Shown: piece after piece, positions 17,724 to 26,824 of the stretch
Layout of the letters: the number at the start of each line of letters is the position of its first letter
How positions within the stretch are numbered: position 1 is the stretch's first letter
NCBI RefSeq assembly: GCF_008630535.1
Contig: NZ_VWPH01000001.1
Span: 248,001 to 312,000 of the forward strand
Origin: Saccharopolyspora hirsuta
GTDB lineage: Bacteria > Actinomycetota > Actinomycetes > Mycobacteriales > Pseudonocardiaceae
DNA length: 64,000 nt
Reading direction: 5' to 3'
Program-made: the position numbers and the translations under genes
The notes under the pieces: model-generated
The model's input: the letters and a program-made list of their open reading frames with translations, nothing else
Databases searched by the model: none
Told to the model about the DNA's origin: nothing

Positions 17724-19127
17724 ATGAGCGTGATGGGCAGCGACGTGGCACCGGACGCCGCGCAGCGGCGCCGGGAGCAGCGTGGTTGGTGCTGGTACGA
17801 CTGGGCCAACTCGGTGTTCCCGACCTCGGTGTCGACGGTCTTCCTCTCGCTCTACCTCACGGCGGTGGCCACCTCGGCGGCGCAGGCCGACACCGAGCGC
17901 AACGGCGTGAACCCCTGCCCCGGGGGCAACGCCCTGGTCGACTGCGACATCTCGATCTTCGGGTTGAGCTTCCCCGCGGGCTCGCTGTGGGGGTACCTGC
18001 TGTCGGTGGCCACCGTCGTGCAGGTGCTGGTCCTGCCGATCACGGGGGCGATCGCGGACCGGTCCAGCAGCAAGCGCCTGATGCTGGCGGTGCTGGCCTT
18101 CGGCGGCGCCGCCACCACGGCGCTGCTGGCGCTGGTCGGCGGGCAGAACTGGCAGCTGGGCGTGGTGCTGTTCATCCTCGGCAACATCTGCTTCGGCGCC
18201 TCGGTGGTGGTCTACTACTCGTTCCTGCCGGAGATCGCCACCGCCGACGAGCGGGACATGGTCTCCACCAAGGGCTGGGCCTTCGGCTACCTGGGCGCCG
18301 GGGTGGCGCTGGCCCTGCACCTGGTGATCTACCTCTTCCACGACTCGATCGGGATGGACTCCGACGCCGCGGTGCGGCTGATCTTCCTGTCCTCGGGCGT
18401 GTGGTGGGCGGCGTTCACGCTGCTGCCGCTGGCGGCGCTGCGCCGCCGCGCGCCGGAGGACGCGCCGCGTTCGGCGGTGAGCGTCACCGACGGTTTCCGG
18501 CAGCTGAAGAGCACCCTGCGGGAGGCCAAGCACTTCCCGCTGACCCTGGCGTTCCTGGGCGCCTACTGGATCTTCACCGACGGGATCGCCACCGTGGTCC
18601 AGGTCGCCCCGCAGTACGGCAACCTGGAGCTGAAGCTGCCGCAGGACGCGCTGATCGTCACCGTGCTGATCGTGCAGTTCATCGCCTTCGTCGGCGGCAT
18701 GCTGCACGGCCTGCTGGCCAAGCACATCGGCGCCAAGAAGACGATCCTGATCAGCCTGGCGATCTGGCTGGTCGTGGTCATCGCGGCCTACTTCGTGCAG
18801 GCCGGGCAGGAGATGCAGTTCTACGGCCTGGCGGTGGGCATCGGCCTGGTGCTCGGCGGCACGAACGCGCTGTCCCGGTCGCTGTTCAGCCAGATGGTCC
18901 CGCCCGGCCGGGAGGCGGAGTACTTCTCGCTGTACGAGGTGGGGGAGCGGTCCACCTCGTGGCTGGGCCCGCTGGTGTTCGCCGGGGTCGGGCAGGCCAC
19001 CGGCTCGTTCCGGCTGGCCATCATCTCGCTGGTGGTGTTCTTCGCCCTCGGCCTGCTCCTGGTCGCCCTGGTGCCGGTCCGCCGCGCCATCGAGGCCGTC
19101 GGCAACCCCGCGCCGAAGGTGCTCTAG
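17724..19127 (+). CDS. MFS transporter, UMF1/Atg22-like family
   Basis: 467 aa with about twelve membrane helices. The N-terminal WCWYDWANSVFPTSV and the segment FLPEIATADERDMVSTKGWAF (in parts) are hallmarks of the UMF1/vacuolar-effluxer-like branch of MFS. TLAFLGAYWIFTDGIATVVQ opens the second half. Members export amino acids in yeast vacuoles; bacterial substrates are not established. The ATG follows a GGAGG-like site by about nine bases. A terminator hairpin lies 14 bp after the stop. Confidence 0.88.
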   Translation: MSVMGSDVAPDAAQRRREQRGWCWYDWANSVFPTSVSTVFLSLYLTAVATSAAQADTERNGVNPCPGGNALVDCDISIFGLSFPAGSLWGYLLSVATVVQVLVLPITGAIADRSSSKRLMLAVLAFGGAATTALLALVGGQNWQLGVVLFILGNICFGASVVVYYSFLPEIATADERDMVSTKGWAFGYLGAGVALALHLVIYLFHDSIGMDSDAAVRLIFLSSGVWWAAFTLLPLAALRRRAPEDAPRSAVSVTDGFRQLKSTLREAKHFPLTLAFLGAYWIFTDGIATVVQVAPQYGNLELKLPQDALIVTVLIVQFIAFVGGMLHGLLAKHIGAKKTILISLAIWLVVVIAAYFVQAGQEMQFYGLAVGIGLVLGGTNALSRSLFSQMVPPGREAEYFSLYEVGERSTSWLGPLVFAGVGQATGSFRLAIISLVVFFALGLLLVALVPVRRAIEAVGNPAPKVL

Positions 19128-19140
19128 CCCGAAGCGGTTC

Positions 19141-19182
19141 GCGACTGCGGAGCGCACCTGCCGGGTGACGCTCCGCGGTCGC
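19141..19182 (+). terminator. Terminator hairpin after the UMF1-type transporter
   Basis: A 14-bp stem with one G-U pair (GCGACTGCGGAGCG at 19141-19154 against 19169-19182) and a 14-base loop, 14 bp after the transporter stop. Confidence 0.75.
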
Positions 19183-19628
19183 CCTGCCGTTCCGGTGCCG
19201 TTGCTCCAAGCTGGTGATGGGCGGGTTCGGGGATCACGGCGTGTTCGGAATATGCCGGTACGCTGCGTCGTGAAAGGGGGGAACGAAGTGTCGCTACATT
19301 CCGTTACTTCTTTACGGCGCTCGTGCTCCTTCTGGGGCGTGATCTATGTCCCACTCTCGACGTTTTCCCTGGACCTGGTTTAGCCATAGTGACTCACCAT
19401 CTGGCACTATCACCCGTTCGAACGCACCTATAGATTGCCAGTGGGATAACGCGTCACGAACGCGGACCGACTGCATCTCTAGGGAGAAGGCTGTCGTTGA
19501 CGGGTGAACAACGTCACCGACGGCAACCAGAAGCACGACACCGGGAACAGACGGCGGGCCTCCCGTCGTTGCACACGGTGAGCACAACCGCCCGGGCTCG
19601 GCCCCGGGCCGAAGTGAAAGGAACCGTC
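19183..19628 (+). other. 446-bp leader and promoter region of rbpA
   Basis: No confident gene. This stretch is visibly less GC-rich than its surroundings, especially 19280-19480, and holds the candidate SigR-type promoters described separately. A 31-codon frame beginning GTG near 19289 contains TTA and TAT codons rare elsewhere in the window and is probably not translated. If transcription starts near 19280-19315, rbpA has an untranslated leader of more than 300 bases. Confidence 0.55.
19247..19305 (+). promoter_or_regulatory. Two candidate SigR/SigH-type promoters for rbpA
   Basis: GGAAT at 19247-19251 is followed after 18 bases by GTG at 19270. GGAAC at 19280-19284 is followed after exactly 18 bases by GTT at 19303. 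The Streptomyces SigR consensus is GGAAT-N18-GTT, and rbpA is a known SigR regulon member there. Both sites are one base from consensus, so oxidative (thiol) stress control of rbpA is a reasonable inference. Confidence 0.55.
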
Positions 19629-19967
19629 ATGGCCGACCGCGTTCTGCGTGGCAGCCGGCTCGGAGCAGTGAGCTACGAGACCGATCGCAACCACGACCTC
19701 GCACCGCGCCGGACGGTGCGCTACGCCTGCCCCAAGAGCCACGAGTTCGAGGTGCCGTTCTCCGACGACGCCGAAGTGCCGCCGACCTGGGAGTGCCGCC
19801 TGCACGGCACCGAGTCGAAGATCATCGACGGCAGCGAGCCGGAGCAGAAGAAGGCCAAGCCGCCGCGCACCCACTGGGACATGCTCCTGGAGCGACGCAC
19901 CATCCCGGAACTCGAGGAGCTGCTCAACGAGCGCCTGGACCTGCTGCGCGCCCGCCGCGGCCAGTAG
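19629..19967 (+). CDS. rbpA: RNA polymerase-binding protein RbpA
   Basis: 112 aa. Binds the primary sigma factor and RNA polymerase and stabilises open complexes in actinobacteria; also linked to rifampicin tolerance. The characteristic start MADRVLRGSRLGAVSYETDR, the core region with one Cys in RYACPKSH and one in WECRLHG, and the basic linker plus C-terminal sigma-interaction domain THWDMLLERRTIPELEELLN are all present. GTGAAAGGA lies at the right distance from ATG 19629. Confidence 0.97.
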   Translation: MADRVLRGSRLGAVSYETDRNHDLAPRRTVRYACPKSHEFEVPFSDDAEVPPTWECRLHGTESKIIDGSEPEQKKAKPPRTHWDMLLERRTIPELEELLNERLDLLRARRGQ

Positions 19968-19989
19968 TCCGAGCGGCGACACGCTGACG

Positions 19990-20018
19990 AAGCGCCTGGG
20001 ACCAGCTCCCAGGCGCTT
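19990..20018. terminator. Bidirectional terminator between rbpA and ppm
   Basis: A perfect 12-bp stem (AAGCGCCTGGGA at 19990-20001 against 20007-20018) with a 5-base loop, flanked by A and T residues. It lies between convergent genes and can serve both. Confidence 0.85.
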
Positions 20019-20039
20019 TGACGTGTTTTCAGCCGGATG

Positions 20040-20825
20040 TCAGCGGCGGAGGGCGCGGAGCGCTCCGGCGACCTGGTGACCGCGGCGGCGGAGGCCCCAC
20101 TTGGTGACCCGCACCAGGGCTTCGCGGACCACCTCGGCGTCCATCTTCGAGCTGCCGACCTCGCGCTCCACGAAGGTGATCGGGGCCTCCACCACCACGA
20201 ACCCGGCCTCGACCGCGCGCCACGCCAGGTCGACCTGGAAGCAGTAGCCCTGCGAGGCGACGTCGTGCAGCCGGACCGTCTCCAGCACCTCGCGCCGGTA
20301 GACCCGGAACCCGGAGGTGATGTCGTTGATCGACACCCCCAGCGCCAGCTTCGAGTAGGTGTTCGCGCCGCGGGAGAGCAGCGCCCGGTACCAGGGCCAG
20401 TTCACCGTCCGCCCGCCGGGCACGTAGCGCGAGCCCAGCACCACGTCGGCCCCGGTGCCGTCCGGGCCGAGCATGCCGATCAGCCGCGGCAGGTCCTCCG
20501 GGGAGTGCGATCCGTCCGCGTCCATCTCGATGATCGCGTCGTAGTCGCGGGCCAGCGCCCAGTCGAACCCGGCCACGTAGGCCGCTCCCAGCCCGGCCTT
20601 GCAGGTGCGGTGCAGCACGTGCGCCCGCTCGTCCTCGACCGCCAGCCGGTCGGCGATCTCACCGGTGCCGTCCGGGCTGCCGTCGTCGACGACCAGCACG
20701 TGCGCCGCGGGCAGCGCGGCGAACAGCCGGTGCACGATCGGCTCCAGGTTGTCCCGCTCGTTGTAGGTGGGGATCACCACGAGCACCGCGTCGGCACCAC
20801 CGTCGGGGGTTCGCCGGGTCGACAT
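20040..20825 (-). CDS. ppm: Polyprenol monophosphomannose synthase (GT2, DPM1-like)
   Basis: 261 aa glycosyltransferase family 2. Transfers mannose from GDP-mannose to polyprenyl phosphate at the membrane inner face, feeding lipoglycan and protein O-mannosylation. Motifs: [45 protein letters not shown] (the DAD metal site) and [14 protein letters not shown], all typical of DPM1. It is the downstream partner of the apolipoprotein N-acyltransferase gene 70 bp upstream. In mycobacteria the two domains form one polypeptide (Ppm1); here they are separate genes. Confidence 0.95.
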   Translation of the reverse strand: MSTRRTPDGGADAVLVVIPTYNERDNLEPIVHRLFAALPAAHVLVVDDGSPDGTGEIADRLAVEDERAHVLHRTCKAGLGAAYVAGFDWALARDYDAIIEMDADGSHSPEDLPRLIGMLGPDGTGADVVLGSRYVPGGRTVNWPWYRALLSRGANTYSKLALGVSINDITSGFRVYRREVLETVRLHDVASQGYCFQVDLAWRAVEAGFVVVEAPITFVEREVGSSKMDAEVVREALVRVTKWGLRRRGHQVAGALRALRR

Positions 20826-20895
20826 CCATGTCCTCCTAGCCGGTCGCGCGGACCGGCCGTGCGTTCTGCGTTCGGTCGTTTCTCGGAGTGCGGCC

Positions 20896-22470
20896 TCAGC
20901 TGCGCTCGCGCCGCGGCAGCCACCAGGTGGCCAGCACCGCGCCGGCCGCCAGCGCCACCAGCACCCACGTCGGCGCGGCCCCCAGCTCGGTGGCCACCGT
21001 CCGCGTCGAGCGCAGCGGTACCTCGGCGATCAGATTCTGCGCGGTGAACTGCTCGGTCTGCTCGCTGACCGAGCCGTCGGGCTGCACCGCTGCGCTCACC
21101 CCGCTGGTCGAGGCCACCACGACCGCGCGGCCGTGCTCCACGGCGCGCAGCCGGGCCATCGCCAGCTGCTGGTAGCTCATCTCGGAGTGGCCGTACCAGG
21201 CGTTGTTGGTGGGCAGCGCGAGCACCGTCGCGCCCTGCTGGACCGCGCCGGTGTACACGTCGTCGTAGGCGACGTCGTAGCAGATGCCCACACCCACCCG
21301 GACGCCGCCGACGTTGAGCACGCCGGGTTCGTCGGCGGGCACCATGTCCCGCGGGAAGCGGTCCACGAACGGGGTGACCAGGCGGGCCACCGAGCGCATC
21401 GGGATCGTCTCGGCGAAGGGCACCAAGTGCTGCTTGACGTAGCGGTCACCGGCACCGGTCGCCGGGTCCCACTGGACGATCTGGTTGCGCAGCGTCCCGT
21501 CGGCGTCGATGCCGATACCGCCCACCACCAGCGGGACGCCGAGCTGCTCGGCGATGGCGGAGAGCTCCGGGTCGGTCCGGCCCGGCCCCCAGCTGCCGAC
21601 CTGCTCGGGCAGCACGACGAAGTCCGGCTGCGGCACCCGCCCCGCCTGCACGTCGGCGACCAGCCGCCGCGCCTCCGCCACGTGGTTGGCGCGCAGCTCG
21701 TCGTCCGCGTTGAGCAGCCCGAGCCCGATGTTGGGGGCGTTGCCCTGCACGAGCGCGACCCGCGCGGTGCCCTCCTCGGCGTCGGTGCCGATGAGCGGCA
21801 GCATCGCCACCCCGCCGACGACCGGGACCAGGACCGCGGCCAGCGGAGCGGCCCAGTTCCGCCGCGCGCGCAGCCGGTGCACCAGCTCGGCCAGCCCACC
21901 GCCGACCAGCGCGACCGCGAAGGAGACCAGCGCGCTGCCGCCGAGCGCGGCCAGCGGCAGCAGCAGCCCGGTGTCCTGGGTGAAGGCCAGCCGACCCCAG
22001 GGGAAGCCGCCGAACGGGACGCTGGAGCGCAGCACCTCGAAGGCGACGAACACCGCCGCCATCCACACCGGACCGCCGGGCAGTCGGCTGACCCGCGCCA
22101 TCCCGGCACCGGCGAGCCCGATGAACAGCGCCTCGACCGCCGCCACGCCCAACCACGGCCACGGGCCGAAGTCGGCGCCGAGGAAGTCCTGCAACCAGCC
22201 CAGCAGCGGCAGCAGGAAGGCGAAGCCGAACAGCAGGCTGTAGCCGAACCCGGCGCGCGCCCGGCGGTGCCGGACCACCGCGGCGAACACCGCGAACGCC
22301 AGCGGCGCCAGCCACCACAGCTCCCGCGGCGGTGATCCGGCGTAGAGCGCGAACCCGGCCGCGACGGCCGCCAGGACCCGCAGCAGCCAGCTCACCCCGG
22401 CCGACCGACCTCTGGTTCTGCTGCGATCCGGCCGTGCGGTGCGCTGCGGACGAGTCGTGGGGGAAGCCAA
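20896..22470 (-). CDS. lnt: Apolipoprotein N-acyltransferase
   Basis: 524 aa integral membrane protein. Adds the third acyl chain to the N-terminal cysteine of lipoproteins. The first 200 residues hold about six membrane helices. The periplasmic nitrilase-like domain carries the Glu-Lys-Cys triad in [24 protein letters not shown] and [13 protein letters not shown], with a final membrane helix at [15 protein letters not shown]. The residue after Cys-Tyr is Asp where many Lnt have Glu, as is seen in some actinobacteria. The adjacent ppm gene suggests the usual Lnt-Ppm complex. Confidence 0.94.
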   Translation of the reverse strand: MASPTTRPQRTARPDRSRTRGRSAGVSWLLRVLAAVAAGFALYAGSPPRELWWLAPLAFAVFAAVVRHRRARAGFGYSLLFGFAFLLPLLGWLQDFLGADFGPWPWLGVAAVEALFIGLAGAGMARVSRLPGGPVWMAAVFVAFEVLRSSVPFGGFPWGRLAFTQDTGLLLPLAALGGSALVSFAVALVGGGLAELVHRLRARRNWAAPLAAVLVPVVGGVAMLPLIGTDAEEGTARVALVQGNAPNIGLGLLNADDELRANHVAEARRLVADVQAGRVPQPDFVVLPEQVGSWGPGRTDPELSAIAEQLGVPLVVGGIGIDADGTLRNQIVQWDPATGAGDRYVKQHLVPFAETIPMRSVARLVTPFVDRFPRDMVPADEPGVLNVGGVRVGVGICYDVAYDDVYTGAVQQGATVLALPTNNAWYGHSEMSYQQLAMARLRAVEHGRAVVVASTSGVSAAVQPDGSVSEQTEQFTAQNLIAEVPLRSTRTVATELGAAPTWVLVALAAGAVLATWWLPRRERS

Positions 22471-22700
22471 ACGATCAACCTTCTAGGTGCTGCGGTACCG
22501 GCCGGGCCGGAACGCCGAACGTCGTGCCAGTCGAGGTGCGCGAGCGGTCGGCGCGCACTGAACAAATGTACGCCGGGCCGCCGGGGCCGAACGGGCCCGG
22601 CCGCCGGTCGGCGGCTGATCAGGTGGTTGCCGGGCGGAGGTCGGTGCGCCCGGCGGACCGGTCCGCCATGCTGGGCGCGAGTCGATCTGGGAGGTGCGGA

Positions 22701-23450
22701 GTGGTCGCGGAGCTCGGCGGTGGGCAGCACCCGGTCATCGCGTTGCACGGCTGGTTCGGGTCGGGGGCCGCGTGGCGGCCGCTGCAGCCGCACCTGGACG
22801 GCAGCCGGTTCCGGTACGCGTTCCCGGACTACCGCGGGTACGGCGAGCGGATCGAGGAACCCGGCGCGCACACCCTCGCCGAGGCCGCGCAGGACGTGCT
22901 GGCGCTCGCCGACGAGCTGGGCTTCGAGCGGTTCTCGCTGGTCGGCCACTCGATGGGCGGTGCGGTGATGCAGCGCGTGCTGGCCGATGCGCCGCACCGG
23001 GTGCGGGCCCTGGTCGGGATCTCCCCGGTGCCCGCCAGCGGCGTCCCGTTCGACGAGCAGGGCTGGGCGCTGTTCACCGGCGCGGTCGACGAACCCGGCA
23101 ACCGGCGCGCCATCCTCGACCTGACCACCGGCAACCGGCTGACCGGGGTGTGGCTGGACGCGGCCGTGCGCCACTCCCTGGAGCACTCCGACCGCCGGGC
23201 CTTCGGCGACTACCTGGAGGCGTGGGCGAAGGCCGACTTCCAGGCCGAGATCCAGGGCAACCCGGTGCCGGTGAAGGTGATCGTCGGCGAGCACGACCCG
23301 GCGCTGGGCGCGGAGACGATGCGGGCCACCTTCCAGCAGCACTACCCGAACTGCGAGCTGGAAACGCTGACCAACGCGGGGCACTACGCGATCGACGAGA
23401 CGCCGATCGCGCTGGCCACCAGCATCGAGCGGTTCCTCGCCGCCGTCTGA
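22701..23450 (+). CDS. Alpha/beta-fold hydrolase
   Basis: 249 aa from GTG 22701, with GGAGG six bases upstream. HGWFGSGAAW forms the oxyanion region. The catalytic triad is readable: Ser in LVGHSMGGAV, Asp in VIVGEHDPALG, and His in TNAGHYAIDETP. It is related to small ester or lactone hydrolases and haloperoxidase-like proteins; no signal peptide, so cytoplasmic. Substrate cannot be predicted. The 230-bp upstream region, shared with divergent lnt, is rich in GC hairpins. Confidence 0.87.
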   Translation: MVAELGGGQHPVIALHGWFGSGAAWRPLQPHLDGSRFRYAFPDYRGYGERIEEPGAHTLAEAAQDVLALADELGFERFSLVGHSMGGAVMQRVLADAPHRVRALVGISPVPASGVPFDEQGWALFTGAVDEPGNRRAILDLTTGNRLTGVWLDAAVRHSLEHSDRRAFGDYLEAWAKADFQAEIQGNPVPVKVIVGEHDPALGAETMRATFQQHYPNCELETLTNAGHYAIDETPIALATSIERFLAAV

Positions 23451-23540
23451 GCCGCCGACGAGTTCGATGACTTGCCGGATCACGGTCGACACGAAGCGTT
23501 ACGCTGGGCCCGGTGATCTTGGGTGCGAGAGGAGCGGGCG

Positions 23541-25595
23541 ATGACCGGGCACGACGTCGGCGGCAACCGCTTCGACGGCGAAGCGCACGGGGTCGTGCAG
23601 GCGCACAACTTCCACGGTGACGTCCACTTCCACGCGCCGGAATCGCCGAACCCGCCGCCGAAGCAGGTTCCGCCGCCGAGCCGGTTCTTCACCAACAACG
23701 AGCGGCAGCTCGGCGACATCAGCAAGTACCTGAAGCCCGGCGCCGGTGCGGAGGAGCGCCCGCCCGCGCTGGTGGTCGTGCAGGGACCGCCGGGCAGCGG
23801 GAAGAGCGAAACCGCCTACCAGTGGGTCCAAAAGCACCGCGGCCACTACCCGGACGGCGCGTTCTACGCCCGGCTGACGGCCGAGTCCGGGATGGTCGGC
23901 GAGGCGCTGCACCAGTTCCTGCTCGCCATCGGCTACAAGTCCGCCGAGCTCCCGGCCGGTCTGGACGCCCGCTCGAACCTCTTCCGGTCGTGGACCAGCG
24001 GCAAGAAGGTCGTGGTGGTGATCGACGACGCGATCACCGCGGCGCAGGTCCTGCCCCTGCTGCCGGGCGCGGGGAACTCGGCGGTGCTGGTGACCGAGGC
24101 CCGTTCGCTCAGCTCGCTGCGGGTGCGCGCGGGCGCGGAGTTCGTGCCCCTCGACCCGCTGACGGACGACGCCGCACGGCTGCTCCTCTCCCGCATCGTC
24201 GGCGAGGCGAAGGACCTGACCGGCGAACCCGAGCAGGTGGACCGGCTGATCGAGCTGTGCGAGGGGCAGACGATCGCGCTCTGCGTGGCGGCCTCGGAAC
24301 TCGCCCGCGCCCCGGAACGCCCGGTGGCCCGGCTGGTTCGCGAGCTGTCCAAGCAGCGTCTGGGGCGGCTGTCGCGCGACGCGGACCTGTCGGTCAAGGC
24401 GGTGTTCAACACCGCGGTGGCGCGCCTCGACGAACGCGCTAAGCAGCTCTACGCGGCGTTCGGGCAGCACCCCGGGGCCGGGGAGGTGAGCTTGGCGGCG
24501 TTGGCGGCGGCCGTCGACCTCGACGAGGACGACGTGCGCGAGGCGCTGGACCTGCTCGTGTCCGCGCACCTGATCCGCGAGGTCGCCGAGGACCGCTACT
24601 TCGCCTACAGCCTGGTCCGCGAGCACGCCCGGCCGCTCGGCAGCGCTGAGATGCGGAACCGGTTCACCGAGTTCTACGTCCGCCGAGCGCTCTCGGCAGG
24701 ACACGCGGTGCAGCCGAAGCGCGGCTGGTTGGAGGCGCTGTGGCCGGGTTTCCGGCCGGAGCCGGTGACGGCCGACGAGGCGCGGGAGTGGCTGGCCGCC
24801 GAGCGGGCGAACCTGCGCGCGGTGGCGAGCGAGCTGCGCGCGGCCGGTGCCGAGCAGGTCTGCCAGCTGGCCGTCGCGCTGTGGCCGTTCCAGGAGCAGG
24901 GCAAGCACGTCGACGACATGGACGTGCTCAACGAGTACGCGGTCGAGGTCGCCGACCACCGCGAGCTGACCTTCGCCGCCGGACTGGCGCTGATCCAGCG
25001 CGGATTCGCCTTCCGGGCGCGCGGGGAGTCCGACAAGGCCGCCGGGCTGTTCGCCGAAGGCGAGGCCAGGGCCCGCGCGGTCGCCCGCGACGACCTGGCC
25101 GCCACCGCCGTGGAATCGCTGGGCATCAGCTTGCGGGACCAGGGCGACCGCGAAGCGGCCCGAACCGCTCTGGAGCGGAACTTGGGGATGGCCGAGCAGC
25201 TGGGCGATCCGCGCCGGTTGGCGCTGGCCCGGATGCACCTCGGCTCCGTCGCCGAACCCCAGCTCGGTGAGCAGCTGCTCGATCAGGCGCTCGCCGCGTT
25301 CGCGACCGAGCCCTACAACGCCGCGAAGACGCGGATGTGGCGCGGACGTCGGCGCACCGAGCTGGAGCGCTACGACGAGGCGAACGCTGATCTGAGCGCT
25401 GCGCTGGAGTACATGACCGAGCACGGGCACCACTTCGACCGGGCGCAGGTGCTGGTCGGCCTCGGTGACAACGCTTCGGCCGCAGGCGATGCGGAGGCTG
25501 CGCAGCAGCACTTCCTGGACGCCGCCGCGATCTGCCGGACGCGTGGTTTCGCCGAGCTGGGCGAGCAGGTGCAGGCGCGGCTCGATCAGTCCTGA
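23541..25595 (+). CDS. NB-ARC/TPR (STAND, NLR-like) protein with N-terminal amyloid-signalling-like motif
   Basis: 684 aa. Residues 12-31 contain HGVVQAHNFHGDVHFH, a Q-A and G-x-V rich segment resembling bacterial amyloid signalling sequences (BASS) found at the ends of bacterial NLR proteins. A proline-rich linker follows. NB-ARC ATPase: P-loop GPPGSGKS at 82-89, Walker B VVVVIDD at 157-163. A winged-helix region about 290-370 and TPR-type repeats from about 430 to the C-terminus act as sensor. Such STAND ATPases oligomerise on ligand binding and nucleate a partner effector. The ATG at 23541 was chosen for GAGAGGAG upstream. It overlaps the convergent gene by 10 bp. No effector with a matching motif is seen nearby. 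Confidence 0.85.
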   Translation: MTGHDVGGNRFDGEAHGVVQAHNFHGDVHFHAPESPNPPPKQVPPPSRFFTNNERQLGDISKYLKPGAGAEERPPALVVVQGPPGSGKSETAYQWVQKHRGHYPDGAFYARLTAESGMVGEALHQFLLAIGYKSAELPAGLDARSNLFRSWTSGKKVVVVIDDAITAAQVLPLLPGAGNSAVLVTEARSLSSLRVRAGAEFVPLDPLTDDAARLLLSRIVGEAKDLTGEPEQVDRLIELCEGQTIALCVAASELARAPERPVARLVRELSKQRLGRLSRDADLSVKAVFNTAVARLDERAKQLYAAFGQHPGAGEVSLAALAAAVDLDEDDVREALDLLVSAHLIREVAEDRYFAYSLVREHARPLGSAEMRNRFTEFYVRRALSAGHAVQPKRGWLEALWPGFRPEPVTADEAREWLAAERANLRAVASELRAAGAEQVCQLAVALWPFQEQGKHVDDMDVLNEYAVEVADHRELTFAAGLALIQRGFAFRARGESDKAAGLFAEGEARARAVARDDLAATAVESLGISLRDQGDREAARTALERNLGMAEQLGDPRRLALARMHLGSVAEPQLGEQLLDQALAAFATEPYNAAKTRMWRGRRRTELERYDEANADLSAALEYMTEHGHHFDRAQVLVGLGDNASAAGDAEAAQQHFLDAAAICRTRGFAELGEQVQARLDQS

Positions 25596-26824
25596 GTGGA
25601 CAGGTGGAGCAGCTCTTCGCGCGGCCCCAGGCCGATTCGGAGCCGTTCGGGCAGTTCACGCGGTGACCGGCCGGAGCACAGCCAGGCGTGCAGGACGGCG
25701 GCACAAACCGGACCGAGGTCGTCGGCACCGCGGAAGCGCACTGCGGGCAGGTCGGTGCCGCTGATGATCCAGCAGCCTGCGCGGTCTCGCGTCGCTGCGA
25801 GCATGCAGCCCGGTAGGCGGGACAGCGACGAGCGGATCCAGCGCAGCGGGTCGTCGTAGCGGTCGTCGTGGACGAGGACTTCCGCGAGCTCCAGCCAGCG
25901 CCGGTCCGGTTCATCGGCGCAGGCCACCAGAACTCCGCCGGAGATGGCCGGTTCGTCCAGCGCGGCGGCCGGGAAGCGCGTGACGGATGCGGTGCGGTCG
26001 GCCAGCTGCACCACGATCAGCTGGCTGCCTGCCCCGGCGGGCTCCGCGGTCGGCAGCGGCACAGCGGCGGAATCCGCTGGGACGGGCGGTTCTTCGAGTT
26101 CCATGCGGGTGTAGATCTCGGCGCGCAGCAGCGCTGCCGACCGCCCGGGCTCGGAGGTGGCGAGGTCGGTGATGTGCGCGAAGTCCGCAGGCCGGTGGGC
26201 ATCGATCGCCGCGTCGACCTGCTCGGCGAGCGGCGCGTGCGGGTCCAGCCGGGGTGCGGTCCGCAGCAGGGCGGCGATCGGGGAAGCGGGGTCGACGGTC
26301 TCCTCCGGCCACGTCGCCAGCAGGACCGGGGTGCCCAGCGCGGCCGAGTAGAACGTCACCGAGCCGTGGTCGCCGATCGTCAGATCAGCGGCGACGAGCC
26401 CCGCCCGCCAGCCCTCCTCCGGCGGCAGCACCACCACACCGGCCCGGGCGCACTCGGCCAGCCACATCCGCACCTGCCACGGCGAATGGCCGTGCCAGAT
26501 GTTCGGGTGCAGCGCCACCACCACGCGGTACTCGTCGAGCGGCAGCTGGCGGGCGAGCCGCAGGACCAGCGACGGGTGCTGGCCGAACAGCGAGGCCCGG
26601 CCCCAGGTGGAGGAGATCGCGATGCAGCGCTGGTCGGGCCCGATCCCCAGCCGGTGCCGGTAGGAGTCCCGCAGCGGTCGGCTGGCCAGCATCCGGTCGA
26701 AGCAGGGATCCCCGGCGACCAGCGCGATCGGGACTGCCTCCGGGCAGTAGCGGGCGAGCCGGTCCCGCTGCTCGTGGTGCGACAGCACGGCGACCGAAGG
26801 AACTACCTCGCCCTCGTGCAGCAA
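25586..26824 (-). CDS. Distal (C-terminal) part of the repeat-interrupted GT-B/CDP-glycerol-transferase-like gene
   Basis: About 412 codons in a frame different from the first part of the gene (26803-27351). Codons upstream of 26824 read on through VFGLSDAWLLHEGEVVPSV into the repeat, so no authentic start is needed: it is the continuation of the upstream frame when the repeat has a suitable length. It resembles CDP-glycerol glycerophosphotransferase/UDP-GlcNAc-2-epimerase-like GT-B proteins: CIAISSTWGRASLFGQHPSL, VVALHPNIWHGHSPWQVR, and LTIGDHGSVTFYSAALGTPV (nucleotide-sugar binding area). Homologues in actinomycetes are often mislabelled translation initiation factor 2. In the given sequence it lacks its N-terminal domain unless repeat slippage occurs. 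Confidence 0.7.
   Translation of the reverse strand: MLHEGEVVPSVAVLSHHEQRDRLARYCPEAVPIALVAGDPCFDRMLASRPLRDSYRHRLGIGPDQRCIAISSTWGRASLFGQHPSLVLRLARQLPLDEYRVVVALHPNIWHGHSPWQVRMWLAECARAGVVVLPPEEGWRAGLVAADLTIGDHGSVTFYSAALGTPVLLATWPEETVDPASPIAALLRTAPRLDPHAPLAEQVDAAIDAHRPADFAHITDLATSEPGRSAALLRAEIYTRMELEEPPVPADSAAVPLPTAEPAGAGSQLIVVQLADRTASVTRFPAAALDEPAISGGVLVACADEPDRRWLELAEVLVHDDRYDDPLRWIRSSLSRLPGCMLAATRDRAGCWIISGTDLPAVRFRGADDLGPVCAAVLHAWLCSGRSPRELPERLRIGLGPREELLHLSTQD

Noticed and set aside
19289..19383. 31-codon frame in the rbpA leader
   Set aside because: Contains TTA and other rare codons, no ribosome site of note, and overlaps candidate promoter elements.
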